Shown here: positions 33,506 to 45,240 of the stretch, one piece after another
Position numbering within the stretch: position 1 is the stretch's first letter
Layout: each line of letters starts with the position of its first letter
Assembly: GCF_000340215.1 (NCBI RefSeq)
Contig: NW_006921535.1
Coordinates: 4,450,596-4,514,595 of the forward strand
Length of the DNA: 64,000 bases
Direction: 5' to 3'
DNA from: Pseudocercospora fijiensis CIRAD86
Taxonomy: Eukaryota; Ascomycota; Dothideomycetes; Mycosphaerellales; Mycosphaerellaceae
Program-made: the position numbers and the translations under genes
The notes under the pieces: model-generated
Seen by the model: the letters and a program-made list of their open reading frames with translations, nothing else
The model's database searches: none
What the model was told of the DNA's origin: nothing

Positions 33506-35191
33506 TTAAGCCGCCGACCTATAACCGGAAATCCTCGCTTCTTACTAAAACAGCGCTTCTATAGCGCTTCTATAGCGCTTCTGCGGCTAATTAACGAATA
33601 GACTATCGTCCGACTTATTAATACGAGTAAGTCGCTACTTACGGACTTCCTTGCTAATATATCGCCCTACTACGGCGATAAATCGAGCGTGTTAGCCTTC
33701 CTTAAGTCTATAGCGGACCTAATCGCTCAATTTAACCCTTCTAAGCTGTTTAAGTAAGAAGTCGCCTTCTTCGTAGATACGCTTAATCTTAGCTATATCG
33801 GCGTGTCGCTTAGTCTAGCTGCTAGTCAACTCTTTACGCAACTAGCTAAAGAAGCCTATTAATTCTATATCGGCAGTGTAAGATTAATAGGAAGCGATTA
33901 AGCCCCTAACTAGACTTAATTGCGGCGGTGGACTAGAAGCCGGTAGACTAGAAGCCGGTAGATTAGACCTAGAAATGGCGCCTCTACGACCCTTGCTATT
34001 AGACTAGCTATAATAGTTGTAGATTACTACTAGGGTCGGCGTTATTAGTACGATAGCACGTCTACTACTACTAGCTTGTTGTCTAAATAGATTAGACAAC
34101 TGCTTGTCTCGTTGCTTCTATATCTTTAATGCTAGTGCCGCTCTAGGGTCGTCGATTGTTAGCCTTCTAGCTAGATTAGCCTCTCGAGTCCCCTTAACCT
34201 ATCTAGCGGCTATTTCCGGATAGATCTTACAGTAGTCTTCTGCTCTGTCTAGACCGCTAAACTAGCACAATCTACCCTTGTTCGGGCAGTGTCTGTTCTT
34301 ATAGGGCTACCGCTAAGCAAGGGCGTGTCGCAGGTCCGTTAGTAAGCTAGTAAGGTCGTCGTTGTTGTCGTTAGGAGCCGCTTTATCTTCCGAGCGACCT
34401 TTAGCTAGCAGGGCAGCTAACTGTTGCTAAGTCGCTATATTCCGCGGTCTCTAAGAAGCCTATTAAGTCCGCCGTAGTTGTTAAGTTGCAGGCTCGTTAG
34501 GAACACTAGTTAGCTTAGCTATAACGGTTAGTTTAAACTCGAGGCGCAAGCCTATCTTGCCTTAACTATTCTAGACAGCTAGCATAGTATATACGCGCTT
34601 AAAATTAAGGTCTGTTATACTAGAGCTACGGTAGAAGTGTTTAGCCTTTACCTTGTCCGTAGAGGCTATTATAATAGCACTCTTAAGACTTAATATAAGC
34701 CGGTTGTTGCCTTTGTCGCGCTAGTCGTTAAACTAGTAGTCTACGGCTTTACAAGGCGACTCGTAGCTTAACTCGCTTAGATAACACTCGCTTAGCAAGG
34801 CTTCCTTCTGCTTGTCCGCATATAGGTTCTACTATATAGTATATTTAAAGACCTCGACTTCTTTATTGTCGCTAGAAGTATAGTCTTCTTTATCTACGGT
34901 GTCTTAGCGCTAAGAAGTCGTTAAATCTAGTAACTCGTCGTTAGTATCTAGCTCTTCCGGACTATTACTTAATAGTAGTAGCTCTTTACGTCGTTATCTC
35001 TTAGCGGCAGCGGCTTTAAGGGCTTCCTTCTTCTTCGTAGTAAGCTTATATAGTCGCTTCGAGGCTCTTAGTATACTAGCGTAGCAATAGAATAGACGAG
35101 AGGGTGCTAAAATAGCTAGCTCTTAACCTTAAGGCTTACTAGGAGGTTGTAAATAGATAGAGGTAAGAAAGGCTTTTGTACCAAATCGCAT
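33506..35191 (-). pseudogene. Accessory zinc-finger-like ORF of the mariner element
   Basis: One minus frame from ATG at 35189-35191 to TAA at 33506-33508, 562 codons. Features: KLTTKKKEALKAAAAKR (basic) near residue 55, an acidic Ser/Glu part, ALLAKGRSEDKAAP, then a Cys/His cluster CPNKGRLC..FSGLDRAEDYC near 34250, a basic Ser/Arg part, and a conserved-looking C-terminus (IELIGFFS.LRKE, IKRIYEEGDFLLKQLRRV, FIAVVGRYIS). Two-gene fungal mariner-like elements with a second, zinc-binding protein are known to me only in general terms. The plus-strand open stretch at 33580-33870 is its shadow. Confidence 0.6.
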
Positions 35192-35299
35192 TCTATATCT
35201 AATTTGTATAGTGCGGTAGATACTCGGCAAAGATACAAATACGCGCTAATTTCTATTACTCCGAGCGTATAGCGCGACTTATTAAATAGTATAATACTA

Positions 35300-37156
35300 C
35301 CGTCGCGACGAGATACCTGCCTTTTTCTATAGTATTTAAAAGGAACCTACTCTCTATATAGAAACGGTAATATCGCTCTTCGACGAGTTTAAAGCGAGAC
35401 TTAGGAAAGTATACTAAGACGACCGACCGTAGCGGAGATTACTAGTAGTCCTTAAGTCTATCGAAGTCGTATATGCCTAGGACTAAGTAGTATAACCCGA
35501 GCAGATATCGAATCGCTAAGTATAGAGAAGGCAGAGGCGTAAGCGCGACTATAAAGCTAGACGAAAGAAGGTATACTCTAAAACCTAGGTAAAAGCCGCC
35601 CTAGAGACGGGTAAGGCACCTTCGGTCTACCCGGATTAGCCTCTAGCGTATCTCCCGAAGCTAGCCTCTCTACGCTCTTCGGAAGATACCGCCGTATATA
35701 GTATATAGTATACGCTCGAAAAACCCGACGACGTCCTAATAGACCTAAAGTGCCTAGATAGGATTAGATTTTTTCGGGAAGATAGCTTAGTTTACTATAT
35801 TAACCCGACCTTATATTATTCCTGTCTATATATTCCTTTTAGCCTTACTTACAAGATCTTTAATATAGCCTGTAACCTTCGGTATTACGCGGGTTTTTAG
35901 CGTACCCTCGATCGCGTAAACGCGAGTTTCTATATCCGGCACTATCGCCGATATTTAGAACGCTATATCGACTAGTGCTATATATATAAGACGAATTAGC
36001 TAATACGATATAAGCCCTACGGGCAACTCAATCTAATAGACGCGAAGTATAGGCTTCCTATAGACGTCTAAATAGTAGACTAGATTATAGGACTCCTACC
36101 TACTAACGAAGGTTTTAATACGCTCCTTATAGTAACCTATAAGAAGTCTAAACAGGTTTTACTCCTCCCCGGCAAATGCTAGTAGACTATAGAAACCTAG
36201 GTAGCCTAGTACCTTATAGCTATCTAAGAGCGATTTTAGCGAGTCGCTAAAGTCTTTATCTACGATCGAGATCCCAAACAGCTATCTAAATTCTTTACTA
36301 TAATAATAAAGCTGCTAGGTGTATTAATCCTCGCCTCTATAGCTTACTATCTATAGATAGACGGCTAGTCTAAGCGTATAAATTAGACCGTTAAGATCGC
36401 TATATAGTATTTTGTTATAGCAAATCTGGATATATAGTAGATAGACGTCCTTCCCTCCCTTATATCCTATCTCGGGAGTATTAAGAATACGAGTACCGGC
36501 GTCTCGCCCGACAAAATGCTTTTCGGGTTTAATTTAAATACCGACGCCTTTATCGGGCTCCGGGAACTATAGCTAAAGGATTACATAGCGCTATAATAGC
36601 AATTTCGGGACGTAGCCGAGGAATCTATAGCCTTCGTAGCGGTAGATATAAAGCACCGCTACGATGCTAAGCATTAGTATATATTCTTCGAGCCGGGAGA
36701 CTACGTCACTACGCTATACTTAGGCTATATTACGGATATCGCGTATACAGTTAGAGCTATCGTAAATATAGTAATTAGACTATAGGCCCTTTTAAGATTA
36801 AGAGAAGGATAGGCAAACTAGCCTACGAGCTAGAGCTACCTAAATTAGTTAAGTTCTACCCGGTAATATCGATCGCGTAGCTTAAGCCTATACTAAACCT
36901 AGCGAAGGATCCCTTCTTAAGACCTTATCCTCGCGTTCCGGCCCCGATAGACCTATAGTCTAAACAACCTATAATAACTCCTAAACGCGTTCTAGCTAAA
37001 CGTAGCTTAAAGGGAAATACTAAATATCTAGTAAAGTAGAAGGACGAGCAACTAATAATAAATAAATAGGTTAGAGAAGACGAAATGCGAGAAGGCAACG
37101 AATACCTAATTAAAAGATTCGAAGACTCGTAGGTTACGGATAGACAAGTAAATTAA
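35300..37156 (+). pseudogene. Element C integrase and chromodomain
   Basis: The frame resumes after the mariner: ISLFDEFKARLRKVY near 35385, a basic linker, then the zinc-binding N-domain of integrase (SCLYIPFSL, YYAGF.RTLDRV.ASFYIR, CYI), the core from about 35990 (YGQLNLIDA, IIGLLPTNEGFNTLLIVT.KKSKQVLLLPG, YDRDPKQLSKFF, LGVLILASIAYYL.IDG.SKRIN) and the C-terminal GPFKIKRRIGKLAYELELP with PVISIA.LKP. A chromodomain lies at about 36960-37130 (ITPKRVLAKRSL, TKYLVK.KDE). Stop TAA at 37154-37156. Confidence 0.88.
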
Positions 37157-37159
37157 ATA

Positions 37160-40100
37160 ACGCTGTCTATAACGTAGAGGGAGCCGAGATATATCGCTAC
37201 GAGATCGATACGACCTAGTTAGAATAGCAGTAGCGGCAACAACGTCGACGGGAACGTTAATAGATAGGCGTAGCCTACGCGACGCTAGCTACCGAGAGGG
37301 CAGAAGAAACTAGTATATATTAAAGAAAGCGACGATAAGTCTATCGGCGGCCCCTCTAGGGAGTAGTAGACCGATCCGTCTCTACTAAATGTAACCTTAA
37401 GCGAATAGAACTCGACTATAGGTAATATAGCGCTACGACCGGAATTAATTAGCTCCGATACGTATCGCCGCTAGATAACTCGCGATATAGCCGCTAGCAG
37501 CACGCTAAGAGAAGGCCTAACTTTAGGTCTATCTAATATATCTAACTAGAAAGTAAGGAATATAAAGAAAAGGACCCTAATTCCGACGATACGACGTCTT
37601 ACTAAGGATAAAATTTAGCGATAGCGCGATACCCCCGCGCCTCTAAATACCTAGGTAGGAGCCTATCGAAGAATTCTACTATCTTTGTTTATAACGCTAC
37701 AATTCCCGCTTATTACGGCGAATCGGTACCTTAACCCCTAGCTGTGGGTTTTCCCTCCTATAGAGGAAATTTAATAGTGTTTCCGCTAGCATTACCTCTA
37801 TAGATTTAGATATAGGTTTCGAATACTAATAGACGTAGACTTCTAGGCTACCTTATATAGAACCTATAAATTCTAGAAGTCGTTTTCCTCGTTTATCGCT
37901 TTACTTCGAAAGTTTGTTTTAAGGTTCGCGTATATACGCTACCGTTAGTCGCGTAAGAGCGTATAGAAGCTCGGACCCCGCTACGAGGTAACCTTTTTCC
38001 GTCCGCCTTCGCGTAATAATTACTATATATATAATAATATACTATAAGTCGGCGGTATACCGTTGCTACTATAAGCATCTTAGTAATATCTATACTCGAT
38101 ATCGACTACGCGCTACTAGCTTACCGCGCTATCTATAGCAAGCGATCCTAACCTCCTACGCTAGCGTAAGTAAAGTAGCATATTCGATATATTACTGTCG
38201 CCGCGCGACGACGACAACCCTAGTAAAGGCTAAGGATAGCCGCGTCCTATATCTACTAATAGTAAAGAATAGTAGCCTATTACTAAGGAGGACGAAGAAT
38301 AGTAGCCTATTACTAAAAATAGTAAAGAATAGTAGCCTATTACTAAGGAGGATAAAGAATAGTAGCCTATTACTAAAAATAGTAAAAAATAGTAGCCTAT
38401 TGCTAAGAAGGATAAAGGAGAATAGCCTAGTACTAAGAATAGAGAAGAACGACAGTCTATAACTAGAAATGCTAAGGAATAAGAATAGCCCGTAGAGGCT
38501 AGGGAGTAAGAGTAGGATACCTACGCGGACTTAGGAGATAAGTCTAAGTCTACTAGTACGCCCTAGGACGTCGGCGACCCGATAGAAGACGTCGTTTAGT
38601 CGACTAAAGGCGATATTAGCGACCCGATAGAAGACGTCGTCTAGTCGATTAAAAACGACGATTATACTAATAGAGATATCGACGAAGTCGTTAATAAAAA
38701 AGAAGCCGCTAGATAAGCGTATAAGAAGAAAAGAGACGAGAAAATAAAGAACGCTATACTACCGCCTAGAAAAGGCGAACTTCTAAGAATTCCCTACTCG
38801 GATATAAAGCCTAACTTCTCCGATATGTTTCCTTATATCGATAGAGCTAGCCTGCCTCTTAACGCTGTTTTAGATATTCCTATAGCGATAGCGCGCACTT
38901 TAAATAATATAGTCGGCCGTAATAGCTCGCTTCTTTACGAAATCGCTATAAATAAGAGGCTATACGGCGTAGAGCCCTTCTTACCCGATGCCCCGGCCTA
39001 CGTATCGCTCTAGATAGCCTTTAGCGTATAGAGGAGCGAGTACACTCTTACCGGACAATTCTAGGACTTAATCGGCGCCTAAGGAGCCTATCTCTACGAT
39101 ACCTAATAGCACGGTTAGAATAAGTCCGCCGTACTATTCTATAAGACCTATAACTATTTCGGAAGGGAAAAACTCGACGTCCTAGAAGAAAAGCTTATAA
39201 AGGAGGGCGAAATTAACTATAAAGCCTTAGTCTATCGCAAGTAGGCTAAAGAAGAGGGTTAGAAGGTAAAGCTATCTATTAAGGCTCTATAGATTAAAAC
39301 CGAGACTAATAACTAGAAAGCTACCTGCCTTAACTAGGTTAAGAAGGCTTAGACTAAGTAAGTAAAGTAGTATAAGAGAAAATTTAAAGGCCGTAATAAG
39401 GAGCTAGGGCTCGATATCTATAACTACTATAAGTAGGTAGATTTAAAGAACTTCGTCGATAAGTATAACTTCGACGCTAATAAAGACAAGCCTACGGACG
39501 CCCGGAAGAACGCTATTTTAGGCGCTCGCGCTACGATACGAACGTCCGATAGCTAAAGCATCTTACCTAAAGGATTGCACCGATACCTTACGTCTATCTA
39601 GCCCTATTATTTCGACCTACTCTTATATAAGAACGCGCTTATCGACTCCGATAACGCGTACGGATCTATTAAGTATACTAACTAGAAGTATATCCCGGCC
39701 GGCGAACCGCCTAAAGCAATTTATAAGAAGACCGGCGAGCTCTATCTCCTAAAATAGATATAGAATTACGAAGAAGGCCTAGCGAACCTAAAGTTTAGCG
39801 TAGATACCCGTTCGTAGGAGTAGGCTATAGCGGGCGAACCTCTCGTCTACGATATTAAATACAATATATTTAGTAGCGACGACTCTATCCTATACGAGGT
39901 ACGTAAGCCGGAGGATATCGCGATGCCTATATATAAGGTTCCCTTCTATAGCCGAAACGCGAAATACGTAGATCTCTTTAAGGAGCTCTATTAGGATAAG
40001 ATATCCGAAATAGCGCTAGCCTACGTCGCCCTAGTATACTAAACAACGGAGGGCTAGACCTGCCTTAAGATATATAAGAAGGCTAAAGACTGTTTTATCG

Positions 40101-42935
40101 GACTTTTCTCCGATAGTATTAGTCTACTACTTAACGCCGAAAGCGAGCCTAGTAGAATCGCGGAGTACCTTAAGGCTATCTTCGATAAGACAAGCGAGGA
40201 GTGCCCTAATACCCTAGATTAGTCGAAACCCGCCGTACTTAAGGGTAAGCTCCTCTTAATATAGCGATCTACGTATATATAGCTTATCGCCGAACTTACT
40301 AAAAATTAGATATAGTAGTTAGCCTAAGGCGATATCGAATAAGATTTCTACCGTATAATCTAGAATTTCTAGCTATAGCTAGGGCGTTTCCCTCTAGGCC
40401 TACGCGCGCTACTAATAGACTTAATGTTTAGCCTCGTACTAGCTACTAAGGGCCTTATCTTCTAGGACATTCCCCCTAGCTACTACGAGCTAAAATCCCG
40501 AGAGATAATAACCGAGGGAGGCGTACGGCTAGAGATACTACTCTTCCCTTTATATATAAAGGAAAAGGAGAAGCTTAAAGCTAAGGTGTCGAAGAAATTA
40601 GACGTAATCGAGTAGAGGTACCGCAAGGAGAAGAAAGCTAGTAAGGCCGCCGTAAAGGCCGCTAAAAGCGGAAGCAAAAACGGCTAAGCGTAAGCTAGCC
40701 GCTAAAGAAACTTAGCCTAAGAAGCGTAAAGCACCTACCGCTAACGAGGCGCCGACTCTAAAGAAGCTAAAATCTACGAGAGTAACCGCGACTATAGTAG
40801 AAACCTCTACTACTAAATCCCCGTACGCGAAGGCAAAGCGGATTACCGCCGCTAAAGACGAGGCTAAGTAGGCTACTATATAGGACCCTTCGTCTACCTA
40901 GCTAGAATAGTTAGGGACTAGCAAAGCCTCTAGCAAGCGGAAATTAGCTAAGAAGGCTAAGATAAGCACCGCGGATCCTCCGATCGACGTACGCGACCCG
41001 CCTACGCTAGGAGATAGCGGTATTGCTCTAAGGGGCCTCTTTATAAACCTAACGTTCCGGCTTCTATTTAGGCGCTATAGATTTATACGCCTATTCGACG
41101 TTTTGCGTAAGGCTTATAGCGGCCGAACCCTCTATAGCGACGGTCTACGTCTATCTAAGACCTAGGAAATAGATTTCGTTCGTCGCGTAGCGAGTATAAC
41201 GGAACTTATAATAAAGGCGAGATATATAATTATCGCTATATTCCCTAACTAAGAGTAGTAATAGTATCTAAACTATATCGCTAAGATAGCGAGGAAGTTT
41301 AACTATAACTGTTTTAACGCCTACTTCGATACTATAGAGCTAACTAAGAAGATACGATTGTTTATAGTAGGATTAAAAAACGACGAAGTTTTTCCCTAGG
41401 AGGAATATCTTCGGGATATTCCCGTATCCGAGAGAGCCTTAGATATAAAGATTTTCGGCGACTAGTCGGTATATATACTTAGCTATTCCCTATAGCAGAT
41501 TAAGGAAGTAGTCGAAGTCGGTTAGACCGACCTCCTAGCCCTAATAGACGATTTCCTAATAGCGGTAGTTCCTATACTACTAAAGGCGGCGGTGTTACGG
41601 TACTAGATATAGGCAGTTATCCTCCTACGCGTTAACGACAAGACTAGAAAAATCCTTTATATCGGATACTATAAGCACGATAAGTAGGCTAAGTAGTTAA
41701 TCCGCTTCCTAGGTAGGGAACTTAAGGATAACGCCGGTTAGGTAGGCGTCCCTAATAGGCGCGGCTATATTATATCTACTAAGGATATACCCGCTATGCC
41801 TTAATCCGACCCCCGTAAGATAGCGAGTATAAGAATCTTAGTAGGACTAGACAGTTTAGACAAAGGCAAAGGTACCCCTAGCGCTACTATAGTCGTCGTC
41901 CCTATAGCTAGTATCTCTAGCGCCTCCGGCGCCGCTACCGCCGATAAGAGTACCGCTATAACTACTAACCCTATATCTATCGCTAATATAGACAAGACCG
42001 AATTCTAACTTCCTATTAATATTCTTCGCGATAAAGGCTAGAGTAGTTTATTCGTCTAGATCGCCCTAGCTAGGCTTACTAGGAAATAGTAGCTAGGAAG
42101 CGAGCTAAAAGAGCTAGAAATATTCGTAGGAGTCCTCGCCTATATAGTCGTAGTAGCAACGAAGGAATAGAATTACGTTAAGAACTAGGAGTCTCGCGAG
42201 CAGTTATTAGAAGACGAGAAGGTCTTATACGACTACGCTATATCTATTGCAAAGAAATTCCTCGAAGCCTATAATGCCCTTCCTAAGGAAACCTACGACG
42301 ATATTATAGCCTACGCTAAAGACACTATCGACTAGGATAACGAGAATTTAGAGGAATAGGACGGAGAGCTTAACGATATAGACGACGTTATTAACTACGT
42401 GCTAGAACTCTCCTATTTCTAGAATACGGACGGTATAGTTAAGGAAGACGTAGAATAGTCTACCCTACGTCTACTATAGGCAATAGACGCGATCTAACGC
42501 TCTAATACTAAAGCTAATTCCGAGAAAGCCGCGATTCGGGCGATATAGGAATTGCTATAAAACTAGGCTACTAGACTTACCTACGACTCCCTTACGGACA
42601 TTATAGCCGAGCTCGCTAAATTAATCTAGTTAGGAAAAGACGAAGATCGCGCCGGTATCGGTATATTTATCGCTACCGCCTTTAACGCCCTATATATCTA
42701 GTATAGGAAGAAGGCTATTAGATTCCTAGAGCGCCGGCTATCGGCTAAAGGCTTAGAATTAGTAACCTAAAGCTACTCGATTATAGCCGAGTAGGCGACG
42801 CGCAACGCGCAAGTTATTAAAACCTAGGCGGAAATGCAGTAGACGATAGTTAGTCTATCTAGTATAGTACGAGAATACGACAGTATTATTAGTCTACTAT
42901 ATATATAGTCTACGTAGTCGCGGACATTTCGCGAC
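37160..42935 (+). pseudogene. Giant extra 3' ORF of element C, unknown function
   Basis: Lies between the chromodomain and the 3' LTR, so it belongs to C or was captured by it. From about 38180 to 40686 a single frame holds: N-terminal EQQPITK repeats, an acidic segment, then RASLPLNAVLDIPIAIARTLNNIVGRN, YEIAINKRLYGVEPFLPDAP, YTLTGQF.DLIGA, DARKNAILGARATIR, KAIYKKTGELYLL, YKVPFYSRNAKYVDLFKELY, KGLIF.DIPPSYYELKSREI. At about 40660 (an AAAA run) the frame shifts by one base and continues to about 42920: KKRKAPTANEAP, FRLLFRRYRFIRLFDVLRKAY, ARKFNYNCFNAYFD, FVGVLAYIVVVATK, KKFLEAYNALPKETYDDIIAYA, REYDSIISLLYI. Upstream, 37160-38180 is also open in a plausible frame but ambiguous. No known domain recognised. 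It is not env-like: no clear signal peptide, no membrane anchor. Confidence 0.6.
38255..38440 (+). repeat. 30-bp coding minisatellite in the C extra ORF
   Basis: AGTAGCCTAT recurs at 38271, 38301, 38331, 38361 and 38391 with a decayed copy near 38421. In frame it encodes EQQPITK followed by NSK or EDK. A second short tandem, a 45-bp unit containing GACCCGATAGAAGACGTCGT, occurs twice at 38576 and 38621. Confidence 0.9.
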
Positions 42936-42945
42936 CGGGGGATTT

Positions 42946-43078
42946 TGTTACGAAGCTAGAGGGAAAGGGATACCTAGCGGCTACTACTAGCCGCCTACTA
43001 TAGGTATATACTTCCTCCGTAGCTAGATAGACTTAATATAAATTAACACACTTTAAAACCACGTTTCGAACTATAATA
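42946..43078 (+). repeat. 3' LTR of element C
   Basis: 133 bp, starting TGTTACGAAGC directly after a purine-rich CCGGGGGATTT. Followed by the CTAGG duplication at 43079-43083. Confidence 0.93.
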
Positions 43079-43222
43079 CTAGGTCGCTCGCGGTCTTAGT
43101 TGTTAATATTTATACTATTCGTATATTGCTATATTAATACTTATAGATCCTAAGGATCCTAAGTATCCTTAGCGATCCTATCGATAGGATTGTCGCGATT
43201 AGGAAAAAAAGTTTCTATAACG

Positions 43223-43655
43223 TATATACTATTACCTACTACCGACGGCGATATTATATCTACCTTCTTATTAAATATAAGCGAGTAGATAGGTAGAATT
43301 TAGGTATCTATACTTATACTAATAGACAACTTAGCTAGAGAACAACGCGTAGTTCGTATAGTATTTAGAAACCGTATAATATACCTTCTTTACTATATAT
43401 ATATTTAACGGATAGTCGCTTATTGCTCCCTCGAAGGCGCGAAATAATCCCTCTCTACTACTATCGATAGTTTGCCTTTAAACGTAGATTACTCGGTAAA
43501 TAAGAACTACCTTAAGTAAGAGATAGAGAAAGATATCCGCCTTTAGGCCTTCTACTTCCGCTATAGCGGCGTACTAGTAACTATATAATAAAATATAACT
43601 ATAGATATAAGTAAGAGCTTCTACGCGTATCTTAAAATAGATCGTAATAAGGCGC
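43223..43655 (+). pseudogene. Element E polyprotein relic, part 2
   Basis: In-frame continuation of 23683-24101 across the MITE: LLPTTDGDIISTFLLNIS, LAREQRVVRIVFRNRIIYLLYYIYI, CSLEGAK, STTIDSLPLNVDYSVNKNYLK, FYFRYSGVLVTI and KSFYAYLKIDRNKA. It then meets the hAT element and continues at 60594 in the same frame after removal of one TAAGGCGC. Function unknown. Confidence 0.55.
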
Positions 43656-43762
43656 TAGACCCCGTAGTAGTTCGATTTGCGAGTTACTAAACGTATATAG
43701 TTTGGTTTCTTAGCGGCAAACTAGCTCCCTAGTTCCGGTTTAGTTTTTTCGAACTATATAGT

Positions 43763-43958
43763 TGTAAGAAGGGTATATTAGCAGGTAGATAGGGTAGTAG
43801 TAGGTACAAGTAGTATTCGATAAGGATCTAGGAGGAGAGGGAGGAAGGTAGGCTAGTTAGCCTAACGCTAAGCGCCAAGCCCTGCCTAAGGCACTAAGAC
43901 CCTAGCTTTACTCGGCCTAGTTATATGCTAATTACGTATAGCCCCTTTAGCCCTAATA
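43763..43958 (-). repeat. 3' LTR of copy D
   Basis: 196 bp. The outer end keeps TGTAAGAAGGG (LTR 3' end CTTACA); the inner end reads CCTAATA, i.e. TATTAGG in element orientation. Confidence 0.92.
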
Positions 43959-45240
43959 CACGCTTCCCTTCTAAAGGCCGCGCCCTCGTAGCCTTTCTAT
44001 ATTCCGATCTCGACCTCCGCTACTAACTTAGCGAATCTAATAAGCTACGTAGCCCGCGCTAAATTAAACACTTAACTACCTAATTATATAACTATATAAA
44101 ACCTTACCTCTAATACAATACAATGTTTAACTCTAACTACGCTATCCTTGTATATAATAAAGTAATATATAACTAATAGAATTAAGGACTATCGACTAAT
44201 TACAATACGAGCGCGCCTTCCCTACTATAATAGGTAGGCGTACGAGGTATTATAGCACTGCCTCCGTTCTAAGTAATGTCGTATCGAGTTCTTTGCGTCT
44301 ACTCTTAAAGGACCTAGCAATGTCCGCTAAGACTCCGCTTCCGAGGGTTGTTCTTATTATTATAAGGACTATTATTTACTATCGTAGTTTTACTAGCCCT
44401 AATTAGTTAGGTTTAGTAGCCTTTAATTGTTAATCTTATCTTATCTTTTCAAAAAACACAGTTCGTCTAGTTTCTATAAGTAAAGGCTATTATAAGTGCA
44501 ATAGTTAAGGTTCGCCTCGCTTAAAGAGTCGGAAAGATCGAGAAGTAACCTATTGTCTACAAGATCGACCCCGGCTAGCTTAGCTCTATAGTTTTTGCCC
44601 TCAGTTAGTCTATTAGTCGCTTAATCTTTTAAGCGGCTCTTAGTGTTTTAACTTAGCCTTAAAGTTTTGATTAAACCTTTAATATAGCTATTCTTTTAAC
44701 TTAACCGGTATAGTACGCCCCGGCTCGTAGTGTAGGTAAGGTTGTGTCTATAAGTATAGCGATAATAGCAAGTAATATTAATAATAGCGGCGCTAGCCGT
44801 CTTAGCGCTAACTTTACCTTGCTTCTAATTTCCTTCTTTAACTAACAATAACTCGGCAACACTGTTACTAATATAGCCGCGCCGGCTATCTTCTAATACA
44901 CCGCCGGCTCGCGCTACGGTATTATTATTATTATTGCTAGCACTATTCGCCTATGCGCGCGTCGCCTCCGCCGATCGCCTAGGCCTCGAGGCCTCGATAG
45001 AACAAAGGAATAAAAGGGGGACTTAAATACTAAGAGAAGGGCCTTATTGCGTTAGTAAAGCGGTAGAACCCTTAAAAGAGTAGGCGATTAGTTAACGCGT
45101 TATAGCGCGCTTATTGAAACTCGGTACGCGTTTACTATAGTAGTATAGTCTTATTATCCTTTGTTGCTAATAATTACTTGCCTCTAATTAGTTAGCTAAT
45201 AGTACCCCGGAGGTAGCATTAATCCTAAGCCTTAGTAATA
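43959..45240 (-). other. 3' non-coding spacer of copy D
   Basis: 1282 bp, aligned by eye with the spacers of A and B, including the AT-rich AAAGTTTTGATTAAA patch near 44660. No coding frame seen. The polypurine tract abuts the LTR near 43965-43975. Confidence 0.72.

Larger units (their letters stand above)
31373..35297. mobile_element. Tc1/mariner element with accessory ORFs, nested in C
   Basis: Inverted ends share CTATTTAATA..TCGCGC and CTATACGCTCGGAG (left at about 31383-31415, right at about 35250-35290), followed by looser subterminal similarity (GCACTATA..AATTAG). TA lies at 31371-31372 and 35298-35299. Length 3.9 kb. It carries a plus-strand DDE transposase and two minus-strand ORFs. 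It retains visibly more CpA/TpG than the host element. Removing it with one TA restores the C frame (RELVD joined to TVATRYLPF). The outermost few bases of the left end are uncertain. Confidence 0.87.
24242..43078 (+). mobile_element. Large chromovirus C (second Gypsy lineage)
   Basis: LTRs of 133 bp at 24242-24374 and 42946-43078 (TGTTACGAAGC... ending TATAATA), flanked by CTAGG at 24237-24241 and 43079-43083. Span 18.8 kb; without the 3.9-kb mariner it is about 14.9 kb, very long for the group. Order: N-terminal extension, Gag, protease, RT, RNase H, [mariner], integrase, chromodomain, a 5.7-kb extra ORF, purine tract (CCGGGGGATTT), LTR. RIP is saturating. Confidence 0.93.
24102..43222. mobile_element. 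279-bp TA-flanked MITE, split by element C
   Basis: Inverted ends CGTTACGAAAACTTTTTTCC (24102) and, reading inward from 43222, CGTTATAGAAACTTTTTTTC. TA lies at 24100-24101 and 43223-43224. Outside element C only 140 bp (left) and 139 bp (right, excluding the duplicate CTAGG) remain, so it was a small non-coding element of Tc1/mariner-type target choice when C landed near its centre. Its arms also contain AGCGATCC and GGATCGCT repeats. Confidence 0.8.

Noticed and set aside
33580..33870. Plus-strand open stretch of about 95 codons
   Set aside because: Lies opposite the C-terminal part of the minus-strand accessory ORF of the mariner element, whose frame is continuous from 35191.
38255..38440. 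CRISPR-like array
   Set aside because: Regular 30-bp repeats without unique spacers, in frame within an ORF of a fungal retroelement; a coding minisatellite.
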